Source: Mucilaginibacter terrigena (GTDB lineage: Bacteria; Bacteroidota; Bacteroidia; Sphingobacteriales; Sphingobacteriaceae). From it: 64,000 bases of DNA. The position numbers and the translations under genes were made by a program. Below, one piece after another: positions 1 to 8,600 of this stretch; within the stretch, counting starts at the first letter, position 1, and every line of letters starts with the position of its first letter. The DNA is taken from NCBI RefSeq assembly GCF_004168255.1, contig NZ_SEWG01000007.1:1-64000 (forward strand), in the 5' to 3' direction. A model generated the notes under the pieces. That model was not told where the DNA came from and did not search any database. It worked only from the letters and a program-made list of their open reading frames with translations.

Positions 1-1
1 C

Positions 2-96
2 TTGTCATCCTGAGGAACGAAGGATCTATCCGCGAACTTTACTATCGCCTACTGTTCTATCGGCGAATAGATGCTTCACTACGTTCAGCATGACAA
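2..96 (+). repeat. GTCATCCTGAG palindromic repeat, copy 1
   Basis: The left end reads TTGTCATCCTGAGGAACGAA and the right end TTCAGCATGACAA, so the ends are imperfect inverted repeats. The inner words GGATCTAT and GAATAGATGCTTC are shared with four other copies in this window (111-203, 13629-13718, 20443-20540, 46758-46822). Direct observation; function unknown. Copies 1 and 2 lie in tandem at the window start. Confidence 0.85.
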
Positions 97-110
97 ATCT
101 TTTTTAACCC

Positions 111-203
111 TTGTCATCCTGAGGAACGAAGGATCTATCCGCGAACTTGCATGGCCGTAAGCATGGCGGCGAATAGATGCTTCGCTACCGCTCAGCATGA
201 CAA
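111..203 (+). repeat. GTCATCCTGAG palindromic repeat, copy 2
   Basis: Second tandem copy of the same element, differing from copy 1 mainly in its central part. Its right end overlaps the 3' end of the glutamine amidotransferase gene (stop at 185), so the last residues of that protein (about AER-stop) are encoded by the repeat. Confidence 0.85.
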
Positions 204-1024
204 AAACTCAAAATCGCCTCATCCAAAAAATTAGGGATGATGGTGCTTTGGGTGTGCGCTATTTTGTCCGGGTCATCCAGGCGTTCCAGCATTTCTCTGT
301 ATTTGCTTTCGCCATGCTCGTTTATCACTTCTTTCTTTTTATCCTCGCGCAGCAGCATGGTTTTTATCCCGTGGGCATCTGCCTCGGGGTGAAACTGCGT
401 GGCAAAAAAGTATTCGTTAAAACGGATGGCCATAATGGCACGTGGCAGGTCTACATAGGGGCGCTCTTTTTCGAGTGCCAGTATTTCCATACCCAGTTCC
501 TTAAAACGTTCCATATCAGGGTTTATCACCTGCCAGCTGCGCGAATCTACCGTGTAGAACGGGTCGGCAAGGCCTTCAAAAACTTCCTCGTTGCGGCCTG
601 CTTCGGTTAAATGCACCGGCAAGATGCCAAACGATGGCGAGCGCCTTGTATTGATATCGCCAAAGCCGTATTTACGGCACATCAGCTGGAACGAGTGGCA
701 CACAAAAAATACGTGTTTCTTTTGCGGGGCGTCGCTCCGGTTATGTTTCTCCAGCTTGTCTATCAGGCGGAAGTATTTTTTCTCCCATTCGGTACCCTCG
801 CTATCCAGCGGACTACCCGGCCCGCCGCTTGATATATATACATCAAAGCTGGTATCGGGTACCTGTGCCTTGCGGCGTACATCAAAAGTTTGATAACTTA
901 AATCAAGGCCATGTTGCGCCTTATAACGGTCCAGTATATCCCGGAAACCCCGCATCCCTTCATTCGCCACCCCGTCGTACAGGTCTAATATGGCTACTCT
1001 CACTTCCGGTTTATCTGTGTTCAT
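185..1024 (-). CDS. class I glutamine amidotransferase-like protein
   Basis: 279 aa protein with a class I glutamine amidotransferase fold. The nucleophile motif is FVCHSFQL (about residues 107-114) and the His-Glu pair is in QFHPEA (about 212-217), so all three catalytic residues are present. The family releases ammonia from glutamine for amidation or hydrolyses gamma-glutamyl amides. It is the last gene of a minus-strand cluster with a YbdK/GCS2 ligase, a DUF4262 protein, an ATP-grasp ligase and an esterase; the 93-bp gap to the upstream ligase is filled by a palindromic element. No synthetase domain is fused to it, so the acceptor is unknown. The C-terminal residues come from a repeat and may be non-native. 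Confidence 0.85.
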   Translation of the reverse strand: MNTDKPEVRVAILDLYDGVANEGMRGFRDILDRYKAQHGLDLSYQTFDVRRKAQVPDTSFDVYISSGGPGSPLDSEGTEWEKKYFRLIDKLEKHNRSDAPQKKHVFFVCHSFQLMCRKYGFGDINTRRSPSFGILPVHLTEAGRNEEVFEGLADPFYTVDSRSWQVINPDMERFKELGMEILALEKERPYVDLPRAIMAIRFNEYFFATQFHPEADAHGIKTMLLREDKKKEVINEHGESKYREMLERLDDPDKIAHTQSTIIPNFLDEAILSFCHAER

Positions 1025-1026
1025 TT

Positions 1027-1117
1027 AGCCTTCTCTGAATCTCCCCCGATAGGGGAGACTTTTTATTATTTGTTTAATTATTAAGCCCTCTCCTTCGGGG
1101 AGGGTTTGGGTGGGGCT
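1027..1117. repeat. two-hairpin GC element, bare intergenic form
   Basis: AGCC at the left and GGGGCT at the right form the termini. Inside are two hairpins, CTCCCCCGATAGGGGAG and CCCTCTCCTTCGGGGAGGG, separated by an AT-rich spacer. The element fills the entire gap between the amidotransferase start (1024) and the YbdK-family stop (1118). It has the same architecture as the insertions inside icmF (8194-8292 and 6865-7476) and uvrA (43256-43364). Confidence 0.8.
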
Positions 1118-2215
1118 TTAAATCCCCTTTAAAGTTTGCGATGTTATATAATCCACCACATCTGCAAAGTTATTATTTTGATTGTAAACGGCCAGCTGCC
1201 TGTCGGCGCCGGTGCCATTTTCCAGTATTTTGTGTACATACTGTAAATCGTCGCGGCAGCCCAGGTCGTCAACCACATCATCTACAAAGTCCAGCAGTTC
1301 CAGTATCAAGGCGCGGGTGTTTACCTCAAGCTCCTTGCCAAAATCTATCATTTTGCCGTCGATACCGTAACGCGCAGCGCGCCATTTATTCTCGTTGATC
1401 AGCGCACGGTTATAGGTAATAAACTTCATGTTACTAAGGCGCAATTTGTACAGCTTGGCGCAAATACACTGGAAAAGTGCTACAAAGGTCATGGTCTCGT
1501 CAATCAGCATCGGGCAATCGCAAACGCGGAATTCGATGGTCTCGAAGAAGGGGTGCACACGTAAATCCCACCAGATCTTTTTGGCGTTATCTATACAATT
1601 GGTTTTTACCAGCAACTTTACATAGTTGTCGTAATCCTCTATACTGGCAAAATAATCTGGGATGCCCGTCCGCGGGAATTTATCAAACACCTTGGTACGG
1701 AACGATTTATAGCCCGTGTTCCTCCCCTCCCAAAACGGCGAGTTGGTTGACAGTGCGTAAACGTGCGGTAAAAAATACCGCGCCTGGTTGGCAATATGGA
1801 TCGCCATATCCCTCGACTGGATGCCCACATGCACGTGCAACCCAAAAATAAGGTTGGAGCGGGCGGCTTCCTGCAACTCGTCCACGATCTCGAAGTACCG
1901 TGGATGATCGGTAATCAGCTGGGTTTGCCAATGCGAAAAGGGGTGCGTACCGGCGGCGCCAATGCGCAGGCCAATATCGCCTGCCAGTTGAGCAACAGTG
2001 CCGCGCAGCTTACCTACTTCTTTCCGTGCCTCTTCGGTATTGCGGCATATGTGGGTGCCAACCTCCACAACGGCCTGGTGCATTTCGGCCTTTACCTGGT
2101 CTTCATGGATCTTTTGCGCGCTGTCAACAATCTTCTGGTCGTGCGATTGCAGCTCCCTGGTAACAGGGTCAATCACCATAAATTCTTCTTCAACACCTAA
2201 GGTAAACTCGTTCAT
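1118..2215 (-). CDS. YbdK-family carboxylate-amine ligase (GCS2 fold)
   Basis: 365 aa, the usual length of YbdK-type GCS2 proteins. The N-terminal GVEEEFMVID (residues 7-16) is the family signature; AGTHPF (about 108-113) and HVHVG (about 127-131) are further conserved active-site segments. The family makes an ATP-dependent bond between a carboxylate, typically the gamma-carboxyl of glutamate, and an amine. It is 13 bp downstream of the DUF4262 gene and upstream of the amidotransferase, so these are probably co-transcribed. With the ATP-grasp protein it gives the cluster two different peptide- or amide-forming enzymes. The true substrate cannot be read from sequence. Confidence 0.9.
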   Translation of the reverse strand: MNEFTLGVEEEFMVIDPVTRELQSHDQKIVDSAQKIHEDQVKAEMHQAVVEVGTHICRNTEEARKEVGKLRGTVAQLAGDIGLRIGAAGTHPFSHWQTQLITDHPRYFEIVDELQEAARSNLIFGLHVHVGIQSRDMAIHIANQARYFLPHVYALSTNSPFWEGRNTGYKSFRTKVFDKFPRTGIPDYFASIEDYDNYVKLLVKTNCIDNAKKIWWDLRVHPFFETIEFRVCDCPMLIDETMTFVALFQCICAKLYKLRLSNMKFITYNRALINENKWRAARYGIDGKMIDFGKELEVNTRALILELLDFVDDVVDDLGCRDDLQYVHKILENGTGADRQLAVYNQNNNFADVVDYITSQTLKGI

Positions 2216-2228
2216 AATTGGTTAGGGG

Positions 2229-2672
2229 TTATATATTAATTGAACCTAAAATTGGTTGTAAGTCTTTTATTTCTTTCGGCCACTTATCCTCCCATGGATA
2301 AATACCTTGTACAGTTGGATAGATGCACTGTATCAATGGGAAATCATCTCCGCCATAATAGTTTTGTGCCTGGCCAACGTAGCTATCGTAATTTTCCTTG
2401 TCTACCTCTATTATATAGCAATTAAAATCATCGATAATGTCCTCTTCATATGTTAGTGCTGCGAATACTTTGCCTTCTTTAATATCGTTAGCCATGTTAT
2501 TAATTAGCGTATGCGCTAAATTCTGTTTAAGCCCAACAATAATTATTTCTGCATGTCCATAACTTTTAAATAATCCAACCGAATAACTAAATCCTGGCCC
2601 AAGTTCGTCCTCTAATACATGCTGAACCTGTAATCCGTATTGCGTTATATTATTTTCCAAACTTTGTACCAT
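2229..2672 (-). CDS. DUF4262 domain protein
   Basis: 147 aa, without signal peptide or membrane segment. The pattern GPGFSYSVGLFKSYGHAEII near residues 25-44, followed by a W/Y-rich C-terminus (YPWEDKWP), matches DUF4262, an uncharacterised family found widely and often as a solo gene. It sits 13 bp upstream of the YbdK ligase in the same direction and 167 bp downstream of the ATP-grasp gene, with a repeat between. Its place in the pathway is uncertain; it may be a passenger. Confidence 0.75.
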   Translation of the reverse strand: MVQSLENNITQYGLQVQHVLEDELGPGFSYSVGLFKSYGHAEIIIVGLKQNLAHTLINNMANDIKEGKVFAALTYEEDIIDDFNCYIIEVDKENYDSYVGQAQNYYGGDDFPLIQCIYPTVQGIYPWEDKWPKEIKDLQPILGSINI

Positions 2673-2689
2673 TTCGGTTTAACCCTTTG

Positions 2690-2835
2690 CTTTATTTAAA
2701 TGCTCTATGGCGTTGCCTGCGGCCCGGGCTTTCCGCTTATACTGCACAGGCCTTAGCCACAAGGCCGGTATCCGCTGCAATCCCTAACGCGGGTATACGT
2801 AAAGCGATGGGTTTTACACCCATCGCTGTAATCGG
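2690..2835. repeat. dispersed palindromic repeat (AAGGCCGGTATC type)
   Basis: This intergenic stretch contains GGCCTTAG, then AAGGCCGGTATC and GCTGC, a block that recurs with few changes at about 9900-9960. A second hairpin, GCGATGGGTTTTACACCCATCGC, lies at about 2806-2828. It may act as a terminator or spacer between the ATP-grasp and DUF4262 genes. Family name unknown to me. Confidence 0.6.
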
Positions 2836-2839
2836 TTTG

Positions 2840-3918
2840 CTATTTCTTCGCCGCTACCTTTTTCGGCGCAGCGGCTTTCTTTTTCGGTTTTGCTTCGTCG
2901 GTTATGGCGTGGTCAACCTTGCCTGCGCTTACATCTGCCTTAGCCGTTTTTGCCGCTGCCGCGATAAGTGGCTTGCCGGCCGCGCCGGTTTTAACATACT
3001 CGCCCCAGGTTAGGTTGTCGCGGTCGTCTTTTTGTGCTTTGGCGCGCTCAATGGCGTAGCTTGCGGCGGTTTCTACTACCCATTCAAAGTTGTCCTGGCC
3101 TACGCTGGTCACTTCGGCATCAGGGGCAGGGTTACAAAAGTCTATGGCATATGGTATGCCATCGCGCACCGCAAATTCTACCGTGTTAAAATCGTAGCCC
3201 AGGTACTGGTTTAATTGCAATACATATTTGGTAATGGTATCCAGCATTTTTTTGATGCCGGGGCTTTGCCATGCTCGTAACGCAGGTGGTGCGGGTTGCG
3301 GGGCTCGTACTGCATAATGCGTACGTGCTTGCCGCCAATGCAATAGCAGCGGAAGTAATCGTCAAAAATAATTTCTTCCTGCAGCAGCATCACCAGTTGG
3401 TGTGTTTGCGCAAATTTTTCCCAAAGGTCTTCTTTATCGCTTATCTTGTAAACGTCGCGCCACCCGCCGCCGTCAAACGGTTTCATGTATGCGGGGAAGC
3501 CAACGTAGTCAAATATCGCGTCCCAATCTAACGGAAAGGCCAGGTTGCGGAACGAGCGGTCGCTGGTACTTGCCGGGTGATCTTTCGATGGCAGCAACAC
3601 CGTTTTTGGTACCGGCACGCCCAGCTTAACGGCTAAGGCGTTGTTAAAAAACTTCTCGTCGGCGCTCCACCAAAAGGGGTTGTTTATAACCGCGGTGCCT
3701 GTAATGGCCGCGTTTTTTAAAGATGCCCGGTAAAAGGGTACGTCCTGCGAAATGCGGTCGACAATTACGGAATAGCCCAACGGCTCGCCCTGCATCATTT
3801 TATCGATGCGTACAAACTCAGCTTCGATTCCTTTCTCGGCCTTTTGGTTGATCCGGTCGACAAACGCCTGCGGAAATGAATTTTCCTGTCCGAATAAAAT
3901 GCCTATTTTCTTTTTCAT
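2840..3918 (-). CDS. RimK-like ATP-grasp protein, frameshifted at an A7 run
   Basis: Two overlapping frames make one ATP-grasp protein of about 359 aa. The 5' frame (3918 to 3211) holds the N-terminal domain and the ATP-binding core (YMKPFDGGGWRDVYKI, LLQEEIIFDDYFRCYCIGG). The second frame carries the metal/ATP end of the fold (GYDFNTVEFAVRDGIPYAIDFCNPAPDAE) and a Lys/Ala-rich tail (KPKKKAAAPKKVAAKK). The change of frame falls at 3247-3253, a run of seven A on the coding strand; eight would keep one frame. In the first frame the codons read TCA AAA AAA TGC, which is an A-AAA-AAA slippery heptamer, and a -1 slip gives ASKKMLDTI. A homopolymer indel or sequencing error is the simplest explanation; programmed -1 frameshifting is the alternative. 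It lies 75 bp below the esterase gene. Confidence 0.75.
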
Positions 3919-3993
3919 GTTTAATGTTTTTATAGTGTAGTTGGTATATGCCTTGTTCTTCTGTCTTGATTCCTGACGCTTGATTTCTTAATT

Positions 3994-4701
3994 CTATTTA
4001 ATAGTTGATAAATAATGCGGGAACATCTCTTTCCATATCGGCCAGTCATGGTCAGCAAACGGGCGGATATCCAGCCAATGGTTAATGTTCTTTTCCGTAA
4101 GGATGTTTGACATCCGGATGTTATAATCCTTACACATATCGTGCTCTGACGTACCCAGGATAATATTCATGTTCCACAGATCGGGCTTGTTGCTGCCCGG
4201 CAAAAAATCTGCCGGGTTGTTGTAAAAAATATCGTCGTTGTAAAAGCCGTCGGTAAACATTTTTATATCGAACGCGCCGCCCATGGTAAACAGGTGCGCC
4301 ACCATTTCGGGGTGTTTAAACGCGAAGTTGGCCGCGTGGTAACCCCCAAAACTGCAGCCGGCCACGGCCACTTTGCCAACCCCGGTTTCGTGCATGGCCC
4401 AGGGCGCAAGTTCATCAACCAGCATTTTATCGTACCAGGCGTAGTTGCGTGCGCGGTCGGCAGGGTGTATGCCTTTATCGTACCAGCTACGGTCGTCAAT
4501 GGTATCGGGGCAATATATTTTCACCAGGCCTTCATCCACAAACCATTTAACGCTTTCTATCAGCCCAAAGTCTTTATTCTGATGATAGCGGCCTTTAGTG
4601 GTAGGGAAAAGGATAACAGGGAAGCCCCTGTCGCCAAAAACCAGCATTTCAAGGTCCAGGTTTAGGTTGGGAGAATGCCAGCGGTGATATTGTTCAGTCA
4701 A
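3994..4701 (-). CDS. alpha/beta-hydrolase esterase
   Basis: 235 aa cytoplasmic alpha/beta hydrolase of the putative esterase type. The nucleophile elbow is GCSFGG (about residues 114-119); the C-terminal DHDW near residue 217 supplies the likely catalytic histidine, and the acid residue may be in GTSEHD. It appears to start with TTG: no ATG precedes the conserved EQYHRWHSPNLN start. It is the first gene of the minus-strand ligase cluster and is divergent from a second esterase across a 128-bp gap, so the two may share control. It might release or transfer an acyl or peptide product of the cluster. Confidence 0.8.
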   Translation of the reverse strand: MTEQYHRWHSPNLNLDLEMLVFGDRGFPVILFPTTKGRYHQNKDFGLIESVKWFVDEGLVKIYCPDTIDDRSWYDKGIHPADRARNYAWYDKMLVDELAPWAMHETGVGKVAVAGCSFGGYHAANFAFKHPEMVAHLFTMGGAFDIKMFTDGFYNDDIFYNNPADFLPGSNKPDLWNMNIILGTSEHDMCKDYNIRMSNILTEKNINHWLDIRPFADHDWPIWKEMFPHYLSTIK

Positions 4702-4798
4702 AACCTTGTGTTTAAGAGGGTAATATAGCAGGATTGCATGTAAATGTCAACAACGTGCCAAATAATTATGTTTTAAGCAATTTTTAAAACTATAAAGG

Positions 4799-4806
4799 TA
4801 TTTTTG
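4799..4806 (+). promoter_or_regulatory. -7 box TATTTTTG before the plus-strand esterase
   Basis: TATTTTTG fits the Bacteroidota -7 consensus TAnnTTTG and lies 23 bp before the esterase ATG at 4830. No clean TTG is seen at -33, so the call rests on the -7 box alone. Confidence 0.5.
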
Positions 4807-4829
4807 CCCCTTTAATATTTAATACTACT

Positions 4830-5642
4830 ATGTACTACAGTACAGAAACTGAAATGACGATAGCACAACAGGAACTTACCATACCATCAAAAATACTTGA
4901 ACGCGACGTTACCTGCACTTTGCTGATGCCCGAAGACGGCGCGGTGGCCGGGCCCCTTAATTTACTTTTACTGAACGATGGCCAGGAACTGGAAAACCTT
5001 AAACTGGTTGATACCCTTGAGAATTTATACGAACGCAACTGCATAAAGCCACTGCTTACCGTAGCCATACATGCAGGCGAAGCGCGCATACAGGAATACG
5101 GCGTAGCCGGTAAGCCCGATTTTAAAAAGCGCGGCGCAAAAGCCGACCTTTACACCAAATTCATCAAAACGGAACTGCTGCCCTTTATACATGAGCATAC
5201 CGGTATCGAGCATTTTGAAACCATCGCTTTCGCGGGATTTTCGCTTGGTGGTTTAACTGCTATGGATATCGCCTGGAACAACGCTGACCTGTTTGACATA
5301 GTTGGCGCTTTTTCAGCCTCGTTTTGGTGGAGGAGCAAGGACCTGGCAAAGGGTTATACTAATGACGACCGCATTATGCACAACGTTATTAAAAACGCTA
5401 CCGGCAAGCCCGATCTTAAATTCTGGTTGCAAACCGGCACAAAGGACGAAACTGCCGACCGCAACAAGAACGGCATCATAGATTCCATAGACGATACTAT
5501 AGATATCATAAAAGACCTGCTTGCCAAAGGCTACCAACGCCCTGCCGATATCCAGTACCTGGAGGTTTTAGGCGGCACCCACGATCCCGAAACATGGGGT
5601 AAAGCCATGCCCAAGTTTTTGAGCTGGGCTTTTGGTAAGTAA
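4830..5642 (+). CDS. esterase family protein (Fes/IroE-like fold)
   Basis: 270 aa alpha/beta hydrolase of the putative esterase family (PF00756 type). Visible: LLLLNDGQEL near residue 47, nucleophile elbow GFSLGG (about 136-141), acid region GTKDETADRNKNG and the C-terminal histidine in GGTHDPETWGKAMP. No signal peptide. It reads away from the ligase cluster and ends 10 bp from the convergent icmF stop. Enterochelin-esterase relatives cleave esters or amides of peptide natural products, which would fit a role with the neighbouring ligases; this link is inference. Confidence 0.8.
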   Translation: MYYSTETEMTIAQQELTIPSKILERDVTCTLLMPEDGAVAGPLNLLLLNDGQELENLKLVDTLENLYERNCIKPLLTVAIHAGEARIQEYGVAGKPDFKKRGAKADLYTKFIKTELLPFIHEHTGIEHFETIAFAGFSLGGLTAMDIAWNNADLFDIVGAFSASFWWRSKDLAKGYTNDDRIMHNVIKNATGKPDLKFWLQTGTKDETADRNKNGIIDSIDDTIDIIKDLLAKGYQRPADIQYLEVLGGTHDPETWGKAMPKFLSWAFGK

Positions 5643-5652
5643 TCCGCAGTAG

Positions 5653-8600
5653 TTACATATTGCGCCTGTACTGCCCGCCCACCGCGTACAGCGCGTTGCT
5701 GATCTGCCCTAAACTGCAATATTTACAGGCCTGCATCAACGCCTCGAAGATGTTATCGCCGGCTATTGCGCGTTGCTGTAGTTCTTTCAATAATTCTGGG
5801 GCGTGCTCCTCATTCCTTTGCTGGAACAGGTGCAGGGCCGCTATCTGGAATTGCTTCTCCTCCTCGGTAGCGCGGATAACTTCCGACGGTACGATGGTTG
5901 GCGAACCTTTCTTATTAAGGAAAGTATTTACCCCGATAATAGGATATTCGCCCGTATGTTTTAGGGTCTCGTAGTAAAGCGACTCCTCCTGGATCTTGCT
6001 GCGCTGGTACATGGTTTCCATTGCGCCAAGCACACCGCCACGGTCGTTAATGGCTTTAAACTCGGTGAGCACGGCTTGCTCAACCAGGTCGGTAAGTTCT
6101 TCGATGATGAATGCCCCCTGTATTGGGTTCTCGTTTTTGGCGAGACCAAGCTCGCGGTTAATGATCAGCTGGATAGCCATCGCCCTGCGCACCGATTCTT
6201 CGGTTGGGGTGGTAATAGCCTCATCGTAAGCGTTGGTGTGCAGCGAATTACAGTTATCGTAAATAGCGTACAGCGCCTGTAAAGTGGTGCGGATATCGTT
6301 AAAGTCGATCTCCTGCGCGTGCAGCGAGCGGCCACTGGTTTGGATATGGTATTTAAGCTTCTGTGAGCGATCGTTCCCCTTGTACTTGTTCCTGATAGCT
6401 TTGGCCCAGATACGCCTTGCCACACGGCCAATCACCGAATACTCCGGATCGATACCGTTGCTGAAGAAGAAGGATAGGTTAGGCGCGAAATCATCGATGT
6501 GCATGCCCCGGCTCAGGTAATACTCTACATACGTAAAACCGTTGCTGAGCGTGAAGGCCAGTTGGGTTATAGGGTTGGCACCCGCCTCGGCAATGTGGTA
6601 GCCAGATATAGATACCGAATAAAAATTCCTGACTTTCTCCTTTATAAAATATTGCTGGATATCCCCCATCATCCGCAGGGCAAACTCGGTGCTGAAGATA
6701 CAGGTGTTCTGCGCCTGGTCTTCCTTCAAAATATCGGCCTGAACGGTACCACGCACGGTAGCAATAGCGTAGGCACGAATTTTCTCATATACATCGGCAG
6801 GTAAAACCTGGTCGCCGGTTAGGCCAAGGAGCATTAGGCCAAGGCCATTGTTGCCGGGGGGGAGAGCCCCCTCTGCTGTAGAAGCCTCACCTAAATCCTC
6901 TCCAAAGGAAGCCCCCTCTAAATCTCCCCCGATAGGGGAGACTTTAGCTTCGTCCTTTCCGTAAATATTTCGTTCAGGTTGAGAATTTAGGCGTGCTGTT
7001 ATTTGCTCTGTAACATTTTTTACATTAGATAAAATTTCATCATTAGTAAAGCGTATTACATCAAACCCATAACCTTTTAAAACTTCTGTTCTAACTTCGT
7101 CTTGCTCGGATGTAAAGGTGTGATACCCACCGTCAACTTCGATAACCAAACCTCTTGATAATGAAACAAAATCGGCGATGTAACCATCAATGGCATGTTG
7201 TCTTCGTATTTTATGGCCAGTTTGTTTGTTACGTAATTGCTGCCACAAAACATTTTCGGCCTCGGTCGGGTTTTGCCTGCCTTCGATAGAGTTAGCCTTT
7301 AAAAACTCCCATATCCTTAAATCAGCAGTTTCAAACCCCAATCTTCTCACCCCCTGCTTTCCTACTCCCTCTCCTTTGGAGAGGGCCGGGGTGAGGCTTT
7401 TTTCAACTCCCTCTCCTTTGGAGAGGGTTGGGGAGAGGCTTCCTTCGGAGAGGCGTTTTCCTTTCGGAGAGGCTAATTGGTACCGTGGCCGTTCCAGCCC
7501 TTTCTCATCATAAACCCTCCTATACGCCTCCTCCACCAAGTGCTCTAAGCCGTGCTCAGTGATATACTTCTCGCATTGCTGGTCAATAGCGGCATTCATG
7601 AAGAACCCCAGCAGCATGGGGGCGGGGCCATTGATGGTCATGGATACGGAGGTACTGGCGTGGCAAAGGTCGAACCCCGAATACAGCTTTTTGGCATCAT
7701 CCAGCGTGGCGATGCTCACGCCCGAGTTGCCTATTTTGCCGTAGATGTCCGGTCGCTCGTGCGGGTCCTCGCCGTACAGGGTAACCGAATCAAACGCGGT
7801 CGACAACCTGTGCGCAGGCTGACCAAGCGATACGTAATGGAACCGTTTGTTCGTTCGCTCGGGGCCGCCCTCGCCGGCAAACATGCGGGTTGGGTCTTCG
7901 CCCTCGCGCTTCAGCGGGAACACCCCTGCGGCGTACGGGAACTCGCCCGGTACGTTTTCGGTAAGTAGCCAGCGCAGTATATCGCCCCAGGCCTCGTATT
8001 TTGGAAGCGAAATCTTGGGCACCTTCAACTGCGACAGCGAGGTGTAGTACAAAGGCTGTTTTATCTCTTTATCCCTTACCTTATATATAAAATTCTCCGC
8101 CTTGTATTTAGCAACCGTCTCCGGCCATTCTTTTAAAAGGCGCTTACAATCGGCATGCAAGTGGTCTTCCAGGTGGTTGTAAATATCCTGCAAAGCCCCC
8201 TCTAAATCTCCTCCGCTGGTTAGCGGAGAGACTTTCTTTCCTGCCCCCTCTCCTTCGGAGAGGGCTGGGGAGAGGCTTCCTTCGGAGAGGCCGGTTAGGC
8301 TCATTACCCCCCTCACATTATACATCTGCTGCGCAATCTTACATTGCTCATTCACCCAATCGGTATAAGCCACGCTGCTTTCGGCAATCTCTGCCAGGTA
8401 CCTGATCCTATCCGGCGGGATGATATAGATCTTCTCCGATTCCCCTTGCTCCGCTCCCCGCACTCCGCTCCCCGCACCAATCAAATCAATGCCGGTTTTT
8501 TCACGAACCGTTTTCATCAACGCCGTAAACAGCGTGTTCATGCCCGGGTCGTTAAATTGCGAGGCCATGGTGCCGTAAACGGGCAGGTCATCGTCTTTGG

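Noticed and set aside
3211..3918. ATP-grasp region as two independent genes
   Set aside because: The second frame starts in the middle of the ATP-grasp fold; one frameshifted gene explains both parts.
6865..7476. The icmF insertion as an intein
   Set aside because: No intein splicing blocks (N-terminal Cys/Ser and C-terminal His-Asn at the junctions) are visible, and the flanks are hairpin repeats.
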